Shown: positions 5,608 to 12,035 of the stretch, one piece after another
How the letters are laid out: each line of letters opens with the position of its first letter
Numbering within the stretch: the first letter of the stretch is position 1
From: CAZQCI01 sp964592255
GTDB lineage: Bacteria > UBA10199 > SBBF01
Direction of reading: 5' to 3'
NCBI GenBank assembly: GCA_964592255.1
Contig: CAZQCI010000054.1
Location: forward strand, 1-13,915
DNA: 13,915 nt
Position numbers and translations under genes: made by a program
Notes under the pieces: model-generated
The model's database searches: none
Told to the model about the DNA's origin: nothing
Seen by the model: the letters and a program-made list of their open reading frames with translations, nothing else

Positions 5608-7128
5608 TTTTGTTCGTAAGAACGTGAGAGAAAGAAAAAACATCGCGAAAATGATGAGGGAAACGCCATCATGATTTTGTGTATCATTTTTATTTTGGTT
5701 GAGGTCACAGGCGGCCGCGGCAAAAGAGTCAGTGGATACTTTAACTGACAGATTGTTACTGGCTACAGAATAGCTGCCACTTACTATGGTGAAAGCAACA
5801 GTGTAGCGTCTGGAAGAAGGAAAACCACTATATCCCATGTCGCTTGAGTCGTTATGGAGAGTAAGTTGAAAGTAGCGGGTTTGCCCTGTGACTATGGTTC
5901 CTATCGGAAATTCAAATTGAGCAAAAGTTGAATCCGCACTTGTGTAGTCATAGGTTCCCAATTTGGTTCCGGTGCTGGAAACTTCGGTGATTTTACTGTT
6001 TCGCTTAATGAACAGATTTCCTAAATTGGCTGTGATATTTACATTTGTAGCATCTTCAGCGGCATTATTGGTGATTGTGGCCAAGACTGTAAACTCACTG
6101 CCGTTGATGATGGTGCTACTGCCAACCAAGGCCACGGTGACACTCAAATCTGCTTCAGAGACATTGCGGGCCATAGTCAGGTGAGTAGGGGCTTGCCCTA
6201 CAGCAATGGTAGCTGCCGTGCTGAAGTCGCTGGTGTTGTAGACGGTAACCACATTATCTCCCTGTTCCGCCACATAGAGCAAAGAATCATCCGCACTGAG
6301 CACTGCTTGGTTGGGAATGTTGCCTGCCGCAAATGCACTCACATTCGTGTTGTCGGCAGCATTAAGCACATCGATCATATTTGCGAATGAATCGATCACA
6401 TAGAGCAAGTCGTCATTGGGTGCATATTGGATATCCAGCGGTTCCAAATCTACGCCCATGCTGGCTACAATACTGTTGTCGGAGGTATCGATGACAGACA
6501 CCGTATTGCTAGAGTTGTTGGCGACATAAAGTATTGAGCCGTCCGTATTTAAAGTCAAAGCTGTCGGGCCACTGGCACCGGGAAGAGTGATAGTGTCGCT
6601 GACGGTGTCCGTGTCTGTGTCGATGAGTGACACGGTGTCGTCACCATAATTGGCTACATACACTGTGGAACCATCCGGTGAAATAGCAAGCCCTCTTGGA
6701 ATAAAACCAACGGTGATGTTCGCTGTGACCGTGTTGCTAGACGTAGTAATGGCAGATACACTGCCATTTCCTTCATTAGACACATACACTTTGGATCCAT
6801 CCGAGCTGGCGATAATGTCGCGGGGTGAAAGGCCATCTGTATTTGTGATGGTTGTGGTGACTATATTGCTATCAGCATCGATGACCGAAACCGTGTTGTC
6901 ACCGGCATTAACAACGTAGACGAATGATAAGTCAGGTAGAACGGCAATTCCTGTCGGATTGGTTCCAACGGTAACGGTTGCCGTGGTCGAGTTGTCGGCC
7001 GGATCAATGACCGAAATTGTATTGTCGATGTAATTGCTGACATACAGAGTTTGATCCGTTGTGTCGGCGAAGACAGTTTGAGTAAAACCCAGAAAAGAGC
7101 ACACAACAACACATAGTAGATTTTTCAA
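4378..7128 (-). CDS. YVTN beta-propeller protein joined in frame to an OmpA-family outer-membrane barrel protein
   Basis: The frame is 916 codons long. Residues 1-21 form a signal peptide (MKNLLCVVVCSFLGF, cleavage after VFA). About 27-322 hold seven YVTN-type repeats (LYVSN, VYVVN, VYVSN, VYVAN, LYVAN, LYVID, LYVAE), enough for one seven-bladed propeller. About 327-470 look like a CARDB/DUF11-type beta domain (ADLSVTVALVG, ATITNNAAEDATNV). Next come C474, a hydrophobic segment (488-504) and basic RTK, which would normally end a protein. Instead M508 begins a second signal peptide (MKKHILFFILVFG, cleavage after SSQA), then a barrel-like region (about 530-790) and an OmpA C-terminal domain (about 805-916; GHTDSSG, LSVKRATAAKKYL, NRRVEL) that should bind peptidoglycan. 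The start TTG is chosen for its AAGGGGG site. Either this is a fusion processed after export or two products are made. Each domain assignment is strong; the single-protein reading is uncertain. Confidence 0.78.
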   Translation of the reverse strand: MKNLLCVVVCSFLGFTQTVFADTTDQTLYVSNYIDNTISVIDPADNSTTATVTVGTNPTGIAVLPDLSFVYVVNAGDNTVSVIDADSNIVTTTITNTDGLSPRDIIASSDGSKVYVSNEGNGSVSAITTSSNTVTANITVGFIPRGLAISPDGSTVYVANYGDDTVSLIDTDTDTVSDTITLPGASGPTALTLNTDGSILYVANNSSNTVSVIDTSDNSIVASMGVDLEPLDIQYAPNDDLLYVIDSFANMIDVLNAADNTNVSAFAAGNIPNQAVLSADDSLLYVAEQGDNVVTVYNTSDFSTAATIAVGQAPTHLTMARNVSEADLSVTVALVGSSTIINGSEFTVLATITNNAAEDATNVNITANLGNLFIKRNSKITEVSSTGTKLGTYDYTSADSTFAQFEFPIGTIVTGQTRYFQLTLHNDSSDMGYSGFPSSRRYTVAFTIVSGSYSVASNNLSVKVSTDSFAAAACDLNQNKNDTQNHDGVSLIIFAMFFLSLTFLRTKMKKHILFFILVFGLLWNNSSQAATSQFSFSPDLSVLGSKGLINTLGATGTGFKYHFSADTTYERGLFKTVLRPKGIVKDLLIHNFDFSYSPSSKVQLDLIVPIISYERAAITGLSYVNKASFGDVALRAHYYFWNNKKNALALVPYLTLPTGQEEDFTADNSPRGGLILAGDWQMSPRWYAALNLGAETNQTISTLNYSRKGRLLLSGGLAYKACETVTIKSDLVTSTAIDNPWQERVTSPVEIMGGLDMHLKDQALSFNVSGGGPVVRSATTPLFTIQAGLTYAFDHSKNGPTSTERKTLQPTLYFDKGSSKISKTDQEKLDEVAKLLKKYPNLHLLLAEGHTDSSGTHKNNKTLSVKRATAAKKYLVEQKISSARIRVVGLAESKPTGSNNTVKGQAQNRRVELRLE

Positions 7129-7136
7129 ATGGATAG

Positions 7137-7143
7137 CCCCCTT
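7137..7143 (-). promoter_or_regulatory. Ribosome binding site supporting a TTG start
   Basis: Minus-strand AAGGGGG lies eight bases before TTG at 7126-7128. The following residues (KNLLCVVV...) form a compact signal peptide. The alternative GTG at 7147-7149 would lie upstream of this site and add seven residues. Confidence 0.55.
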
Positions 7144-7240
7144 TCGCACATGAAAATCAGTTTTTTTTATTGTGTAACAGAAAAGTTAAAAAGCTCAAAG
7201 CTCAAACTGATGGTAGTGGTACAATTTGAAATTTTGCAGA

Positions 7241-7308
7241 GTCATCCCGACGCAAGTCGGGATCCAAGTGATTTAAAATGGACCTCGGCTTAATACTGAC
7301 GGGGTGAC
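7241..7308. repeat. REP/MITE-like palindromic intergenic repeat (68 bp)
   Basis: The unit opens GTCATCCCGAC and closes with the imperfect reverse complement of GTCACCCCGTC, an 11-bp terminal inverted repeat with two mismatches. Inside the left end is a perfect 8-bp hairpin: ATCCCGAC (7244-7251), loop GCAA, GTCGGGAT (7256-7263). GTCATCCCG...CGGGATCCA is a recurrent format of dispersed palindromic repeats in many bacterial genomes. It is clearly GC-richer than its surroundings. It lies in the 273-bp divergent gap between the propeller/OmpA gene and the aquaporin gene and could affect either promoter. No coding frame is supported. Confidence 0.7.
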
Positions 7309-7353
7309 AATTAAATTATTTTCAAACTGACCCACTAACAAGGTTTGAAGAGT

Positions 7354-7383
7354 TTGGAAATAATTCTTTCTTTATCGTAAAAT
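7354..7383 (+). promoter_or_regulatory. Possible sigma-70 promoter of the aquaporin gene
   Basis: TTGGAA at 7354-7359 and TAAAAT at 7378-7383 are separated by 18 bases, a fair match to the consensus boxes. Transcription would begin near 7390, leaving only about 12 bases before the ATG at 7402. I see no Shine-Dalgarno there. This is a weak prediction by eye. Confidence 0.3.
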
Positions 7384-7401
7384 TCCGATAATAAAACTCT
7401 C

Positions 7402-8106
7402 ATGATGAAAAGGCTCATCTCAAAATCTCTTGCAGAATTTATTGGTACATTTGCCATTGTTTTTTTTGGTTGTGGGTCTATAGCGCTGGCCTCGCAAACA
7501 GGAAATCAAAGTTTATTAGGGAGTATTCCCCTTATTTTTGGTTTGGTTGTGGCGTTTATGATTTATGCAGTAGGGCATATTTCAGGAGCGCATTTTAATC
7601 CCGCGGTTACTCTTGCTTTTACCGTTGTAAGGCGATTTTCACCACGCGAGGTTTTATCTTATTGGATTGCACAATTTTTAGGGGCTTTAACGGCGTGTTT
7701 TGTTCTTTCTATTGTTGTGCCACATATTACAACTTATGGAATGACTTCTACGTCCCTAACAGTAGGATCCGCCCTTCTTGTGGAGGTTCTTCTTTCTTTT
7801 TTTCTGATGTTTGTCATTATTGCTGTAGCTACTGATTCGCGGGCAGTAGGTATGATGGCAGGGGCGGCTATTGGTATGGTTGTGGCTGTTGCTGCTTATT
7901 TTGGAGGGCCTTTAACAGGGGCTTCGATGAATCCCGCTCGCTCCTTAGCGCCTGCCTTGTTTGAAGGAAAAACAGATCAGCTTTGGATTTATTTTATAGG
8001 GCCATTCATCGGAACCATTTTAGCTGCCATGCTGTATGAACTGATTCGTTGTGAACAGAATGTTGCAGTGCCTGAAAATAAAAAACACGCCAAGGGATGT
8101 TGTTAG
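7402..8106 (+). CDS. MIP-family channel (aquaporin)
   Basis: This 234-residue inner-membrane channel has six hydrophobic helices and both half-helix motifs: GHISGAHFNPAVT (N66-P67-A68) and GASMNPARSLAPA (N177-P178-A179-R180). Length and overall pattern resemble AqpZ. S181 after the second NPAR, rather than the D of glycerol facilitators, also favours a water-type channel. Aligning by eye with AqpZ, the selectivity-filter positions are F46, A165, A174 and R180; AqpZ has F, H, T and R. The missing histidine widens the filter, as in NIP-type channels, so small uncharged solutes as well as water are possible. The cytoplasmic tail is short and ends KGCC. ATG at 7402 or 7405 could start it; neither has a clear ribosome binding site. 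It converges on the 815-residue gene, with six bases between the stop codons. Confidence 0.9.
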   Translation: MMKRLISKSLAEFIGTFAIVFFGCGSIALASQTGNQSLLGSIPLIFGLVVAFMIYAVGHISGAHFNPAVTLAFTVVRRFSPREVLSYWIAQFLGALTACFVLSIVVPHITTYGMTSTSLTVGSALLVEVLLSFFLMFVIIAVATDSRAVGMMAGAAIGMVVAVAAYFGGPLTGASMNPARSLAPALFEGKTDQLWIYFIGPFIGTILAAMLYELIRCEQNVAVPENKKHAKGCC

Positions 8107-8112
8107 CTTGTA

Positions 8113-10560
8113 TTAAAAAGCTGTGACCGTATTAACAGCGGAAGTTAAAACCAAAGGTGTTATTCTGTCCAGTCCATCATTTGCATGAGTGCTTTCTGTA
8201 TTGCGGGGAGCAACACTTTGATTTTTTAGACCCAACAGAGATGCAAGCCCTGCGAGATCTTCACTTGTTAATAGATCAACGGCTCTTTCAGTAATTTGAG
8301 GGTCTGCTAATTGCTCCGGTTGAACTTCGTAACACAAAGCTTGGCTTATTTGTTCTGCTAGAGTTTTTGGATTTATTCCTTCCATTGCTGGAATAGCGGC
8401 TGCGTCATAAGTATCAGAATGAGGCAATCGGAAGATAGGGGGGCCGGCTTCAGGGTCTCTATAGGTAAGGCCAGGGGCACCGGAGCTTCCGGAACCACTG
8501 CCACTGCCGCGTTTTTGTTTTGAGGGTGTAAAGGCGCCTGCTTGTTCTAATAATGTATATTCGTCTGCTGTTATTTCTTCTCTCTCTACAATGTCTTGAG
8601 CTAAATCGCAGAGGGGGCCATTGCGTAAAAACACATCTAAAGTGACTGGCTTATTAACAAGGCCTTGTAATGATTCAACCAGCGCACTAATCTGGGTTGC
8701 ATTACGGATAGTTGGCAGCCCCATATCTCTTTCAGTAAAATCCCAAAATTGAAGATACAGCCCCATATCTAAAGGAAAAGGTTTGGAAACATGAGAACCT
8801 GTTTGATGGAGTTGTATGGCCACTGCTTTGTTAGGCATAATAACAAACCTGAATACGGATGTTGTTGGTGTAACGCCATCTTGTCGGGCGCTGAATTCTA
8901 AAACCAGCCCGTTTCTTCCAAAAGCATAAGGGGGTATTTGATACTGGCCATTGGCATCGGGGGTTAAGGGTTTCCAACTATTACCATCTTGATATTGAAG
9001 GTGTCCCAAATCTTGATCTGCGTACTGCGTTTTTAAGATATGTGTCACTGCTTCGGATGCTACTGTGGTTGGAGTTGATGTAATAGGAAGATTTAGAAGT
9101 CTGGCAAGAATAGTATAATCATCCACTGTCAATATATAGCCTTGGTTTGCCAAAACAGTAGTTATTCTTCCTACTTCGTCTGCTCTTTCTATCATAGAAG
9201 CGAGTTGGACGACTCGTGTGTGGGCAGCATAGAAACTACTTGAATAGTGAGTGCCATGGCGTTCTACAACTATACCGGTCTCTCTTCGTGTTTCTCTATT
9301 GTGCATGATAGCTTGTCGTAGACGGTTTTGGGGGTCTTTTGAATCTGCTGAGGTTCGTGATGTTGTCCAGGTGCCTTCTGTCACCTGTGCTGCTTGTTCT
9401 GGGTTATCAACGACAAAACGAGCAAGATCCCTGGCTAATATAAAACTCCCTTGTCTCAGGTTAGGGTTTACGGTGAAAGACCCACCAGGCTCTTGTGCTA
9501 TTAAAGGAAAAACCCCTATTTTAGGGGGTTGGGATGGATTTGGGTTCTGTAAAATAGTAGGGATTAATAATCCTCCTCTTTGCGGGTCGGCGATGATGCC
9601 CCCAAAAAAATTGGCCACACTGACGCTACCAAACCATTCTCCTACTAGGGCTTGTTGTTGAGGATTAGGAATAACGCGTAGATCACCTTGTTGGGGTTGA
9701 GATAAAAGCGGAGGGGGCACAGCACTCATGCCATCATCGTATATATAATAAAATGCGGTATGGTTTTCTATTAAGGCTTTTACCGGTTGCCATAATTGTT
9801 GTTGTAATGTGGCAGCTAAAGGAAAAGCTCCTGGTTTTGTGTTATTAAGAACTATATTAACAGCAGCTCTGCTTTGACTGGGGTTTGTACTAAAATCTAT
9901 AGAGAAGGGAAGATTGTCATCTTGAAAAGATGAGTCGGGATATTGTTCTGCCAAAATCAAAGCCCCAAGCTCCTGGGCTAATGTTGGTACATCAGAAAAG
10001 GTCAGGCCAAATGTTTGTGCTATCGCGGCAAAAGAGCCTTGTTCAAGACGGATGTGATAAGAAACCTGGAGTGAAACAGAGCTGTCTTTAAGACCTAGCT
10101 GTGAAACTTGCATCACCCTGGAAGTGGTTGTCAAATCGGCATATCCTATTGCTAGCCTTATGTTGCTGTCGTCATCTGCGGCAAGTTCAGCCAGGTTAGC
10201 GGTATGGATAGGTTTCAATAGAAGATGAGTATCTGTAATGCGCTGGTATCTCCAAAATCCTTGGGTGGTGGCAACGAGTGCCCTGAGTGCCTCATCAGAT
10301 GAGTCAATCATTGTTCTGACTAAGCCGATAAAACGATCTCCTGCCTCAAAGTTAACGCCACGACCATCTTCTGTTAGAACAGTTGCTATAGGATAAAGTG
10401 TAACAGTTTCGTGATCTACATCTAAAATATGTGGGCCGCCTTGTTCTAAATTTGGCTGAAGTCCCATCAAGAGGTTGCGAGTAGAGAACTTAGCAATATA
10501 GGTTCCTAGTTCTGTTGGGTTAAATTGAAAAAAACCGGGAACCCCGAATAAATTCAGCAT
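8113..10560 (-). CDS. Large orphan protein of unknown function (815 residues)
   Basis: I do not recognise any family. The frame is long and uninterrupted, with a strong AAGGAG site five bases before the ATG, so it is a real gene. There is no signal peptide and no membrane segment; the composition is mixed alpha/beta, rich in Q, T, L and P, with few cysteines, suggesting a soluble or non-classically exported protein. At about residues 682-691 a GSGSGSGSSG linker separates a long N-terminal part from a C-terminal section of about 120 residues. Similar helical motifs recur: ILTVDDYTILARLLNL (about 488-503), EITADEYTLLEQAG (about 661-674) and LLTSEDLAGLASLLGL near the C-terminus. The middle holds a proline/glutamine-rich stretch (about 275-345). 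It is divergent from the M43 protease lipoprotein across a palindromic region, which may mean joint control. Confidence 0.72.
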   Translation of the reverse strand: MLNLFGVPGFFQFNPTELGTYIAKFSTRNLLMGLQPNLEQGGPHILDVDHETVTLYPIATVLTEDGRGVNFEAGDRFIGLVRTMIDSSDEALRALVATTQGFWRYQRITDTHLLLKPIHTANLAELAADDDSNIRLAIGYADLTTTSRVMQVSQLGLKDSSVSLQVSYHIRLEQGSFAAIAQTFGLTFSDVPTLAQELGALILAEQYPDSSFQDDNLPFSIDFSTNPSQSRAAVNIVLNNTKPGAFPLAATLQQQLWQPVKALIENHTAFYYIYDDGMSAVPPPLLSQPQQGDLRVIPNPQQQALVGEWFGSVSVANFFGGIIADPQRGGLLIPTILQNPNPSQPPKIGVFPLIAQEPGGSFTVNPNLRQGSFILARDLARFVVDNPEQAAQVTEGTWTTSRTSADSKDPQNRLRQAIMHNRETRRETGIVVERHGTHYSSSFYAAHTRVVQLASMIERADEVGRITTVLANQGYILTVDDYTILARLLNLPITSTPTTVASEAVTHILKTQYADQDLGHLQYQDGNSWKPLTPDANGQYQIPPYAFGRNGLVLEFSARQDGVTPTTSVFRFVIMPNKAVAIQLHQTGSHVSKPFPLDMGLYLQFWDFTERDMGLPTIRNATQISALVESLQGLVNKPVTLDVFLRNGPLCDLAQDIVEREEITADEYTLLEQAGAFTPSKQKRGSGSGSGSSGAPGLTYRDPEAGPPIFRLPHSDTYDAAAIPAMEGINPKTLAEQISQALCYEVQPEQLADPQITERAVDLLTSEDLAGLASLLGLKNQSVAPRNTESTHANDGLDRITPLVLTSAVNTVTAF

Positions 10561-10565
10561 AAAAA

Positions 10566-10571
10566 CTCCTT
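10566..10571 (-). promoter_or_regulatory. Strong ribosome binding site of the 815-residue orphan gene
   Basis: Minus-strand AAGGAG lies five bases before the ATG at 10558-10560. It is one of the best matches in the window and suggests efficient translation. Confidence 0.7.
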
Positions 10572-10751
10572 AGTTGTTTGTTGAAAAAGAAAAGACATTC
10601 ACTCTATCGGCAATGGCTTAAAAAAGTTGTGTGTTTTATTGTTCTTCGCTGTCTTTCTATAAACTTTGCTACTTCTTATCGTATCAAAATCTCAACCCCT
10701 ATTTCAGAGAATAAGACCACAAATCGTCAAATTATAATCTAATAATCAGTG

Positions 10752-10800
10752 TTGACATTTTTTTGTTAAGAAATTATTGGCGTTAATAAAAAAACGTCAA
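10752..10800. promoter_or_regulatory. 18-bp inverted repeat in the divergent control region
   Basis: TTGACATTTTTTTGTTAA (10752-10769) and the reverse complement of 10783-10800 (TTGACGTTTTTTTATTAA) agree at 16 of 18 positions around a 13-base centre. Each arm starts with a -35-like TTGAC box pointing toward the centre and, beyond it, toward the opposite gene. On minus, TTGACG is followed after 16 bases by AATAAT, a possible promoter for the 815-residue gene. On plus, TTGACA has only weak -10 candidates. A further minus-strand TTGACG lies at 10725-10730. The region could hold divergent promoters or a dimeric operator. The symmetry is seen; the role is inferred. Confidence 0.45.
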
Positions 10801-10857
10801 TTCAATGGCTTTAGATACTTAATTTAATAAAAATAAATAGATAACGAAAGTCTACCT

Positions 10858-11832
10858 ATGAATCCTTTTTTGTGCATCGCCTTACTCAGTGGATGTAATA
10901 CGCCGTTTTCATCCAAATTGGATTCTGTTTATGTTCCTAACCCTTGCATGAAGGATCCTGTATTGAGAGAAAGTTACACGCCCACGACTTGGGCCATGGG
11001 TGAGTCAGCGCCCGCGGAAGAGATTATCGAGGTGAATGTCTGCTATCATGATATGGTACATAGCTCTGATGACGAAGCATGGGAAAAAGCGGAAACGGAC
11101 ATCGACGATATGAATCCTTATCTTAGGGGGAGTCCTTACTTTTTGCCATACCCTCAATACGCATGGGATAGTAGCTTTAGATTGAAATTATTTTTGGTAG
11201 ATGCAGCCGGGGATGCTGGATTTAGTTCCGTGGATTCTGATGATGAAAAAATGGAGATGTTTACAGAATTTGCTGTGCCTAATTGTCTGGATTATTACGC
11301 TGTCAGTACGATTGATGGAGATGATGATGTGGTTGGACAAGTGCTTTTGCCGGAAGAATACCCGAGTAGCAATATGGACCGCGGCATCATGGTCTTACAG
11401 AATGTCTCTACGAATGGAGTCCTGATTCCTAAAACCGTTGGGCAAACGGCTGCCCATGAAACTGGACATCAGCTTGGACTTTTCCACCCGTACACGTACA
11501 GTCTATTTGGTACAGCCCAAGACTATGAAGGGGATCCGGATGAGGCTTGTCTTTATACTGGAGATAAGCTTTGCGACACATGGTCTCCTGAAGAGGGGGA
11601 TGACTGTTGGCTTGTGGAGGAAACTGTAGGTCAGGAAGGTGAAGAGGTTATGGAATGCACTTCCAAAGCGTTGGAAGTTGAATATACGGTTGAAGAGTTA
11701 TTACCGTCTTATCTGCTGAATATTATGACATCCCTTGGTGGTTATTCCAACCTCTTCTCAGAAGATCAAGTGGCAGCAGCCCGTTGTACCTACTTTGAGA
11801 GCGCCCAACCGTTGGACATGATTATTGAATGA
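10858..11832 (+). CDS. M43 (pappalysin/cytophagalysin-like) zinc metalloprotease, lipoprotein
   Basis: This 324-residue predicted zinc endopeptidase has a full metzincin site, AHETGHQLGLFHPY, with H200, E201, H204 and H210. It is followed by the M43-type segment GDKLCDTWSPEEGDDC (235-250) and a Met-turn in LLNIMTSLGGYSNLFSEDQ (M290). Ordered cysteines (144, 231, 239, 250, 267, 310) fit disulfides in an exported enzyme. The N-terminus is a short lipoprotein signal, MNPFLCIALLSGC, with lipobox LSGC and lipidated C13. The n-region has no basic residue, which is unusual. No earlier in-frame start exists before a stop 12 codons upstream. The mature protein is strongly acidic (EEGDD, DSDDE, DGDDD), and some of this may bind calcium. 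It probably acts at the cell surface or in the periplasm; substrates are unknown. The divergent neighbour is the 815-residue orphan. Confidence 0.85.
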   Translation: MNPFLCIALLSGCNTPFSSKLDSVYVPNPCMKDPVLRESYTPTTWAMGESAPAEEIIEVNVCYHDMVHSSDDEAWEKAETDIDDMNPYLRGSPYFLPYPQYAWDSSFRLKLFLVDAAGDAGFSSVDSDDEKMEMFTEFAVPNCLDYYAVSTIDGDDDVVGQVLLPEEYPSSNMDRGIMVLQNVSTNGVLIPKTVGQTAAHETGHQLGLFHPYTYSLFGTAQDYEGDPDEACLYTGDKLCDTWSPEEGDDCWLVEETVGQEGEEVMECTSKALEVEYTVEELLPSYLLNIMTSLGGYSNLFSEDQVAAARCTYFESAQPLDMIIE

Positions 11833-11862
11833 GTCGGGCCTTTTTATTCTCTTTACTCATTC
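11827..11862. terminator. Possible bidirectional hairpin between converging genes
   Basis: GAATGAGT at 11827-11834 and ACTCATTC at 11855-11862 form a perfect 8-bp stem around a 20-base loop containing GGGCCTTTTT. It spans the stop of the metalloprotease gene and the last codons of the CPXCG gene. There is no clean T-run after either arm and the loop is long, so its activity as a terminator is uncertain. Confidence 0.3.
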
Positions 11863-12035
11863 TCCCTCCTAGCAAAAACCTTACTTCCTTTTTCTGAATA
11901 ATGAACCGTAACGACAATCGGCTGGCAGCAGACGTGGCAATCTTCCACGTATTCCATGGGTCCCTCAAAGGGTTCGGGTTCGATGATCAAGGGTTGTCCA
12001 CAATAGGGGCAAGCGACTGAAATTTCTTCGTTCAT
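11853..12035 (-). CDS. CPXCG motif-containing cysteine-rich protein
   Basis: This 60-residue protein matches the small CPXCG family: CPYCG at residues 9-13 and DCHVCCQPIVV at 32-42, with a glutamate/proline-rich turn between and the closing ARRENE. C9, C12, C33 and C36 (or C37) probably bind one zinc in a ribbon-like fold. The family has no established function. The start is the ATG at 12033-12035, which gives the usual family length. Its ATG overlaps the TGA stop of the CPBP protease gene (ATGA), so it is probably translated by coupling; no separate Shine-Dalgarno is visible. A longer in-frame reading from 12161 would only borrow the protease gene's sequence in another frame. Confidence 0.85.
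   Translation of the reverse strand: MNEEISVACPYCGQPLIIEPEPFEGPMEYVEDCHVCCQPIVVTVHYSEKGSKVFARRENE

Noticed and set aside
4408..6919. Several plus-strand open frames opposite the propeller/OmpA gene
   Set aside because: They are antisense shadows of a strongly coding repetitive gene, with no start signals or recognisable products.
7717..7726. GTGCCACATA, resembling the core of the REP-like repeat
   Set aside because: It is a 10-base match inside the aquaporin coding sequence, without the pairing arms or flanking identity; chance is the simpler explanation.
8105..8122. AGCTT...AAGCT stem between the aquaporin and orphan gene stops as a bidirectional terminator
   Set aside because: The stem is only five base pairs, AT-rich, and overlaps coding ends, with no T-run after it on plus; too weak to annotate.
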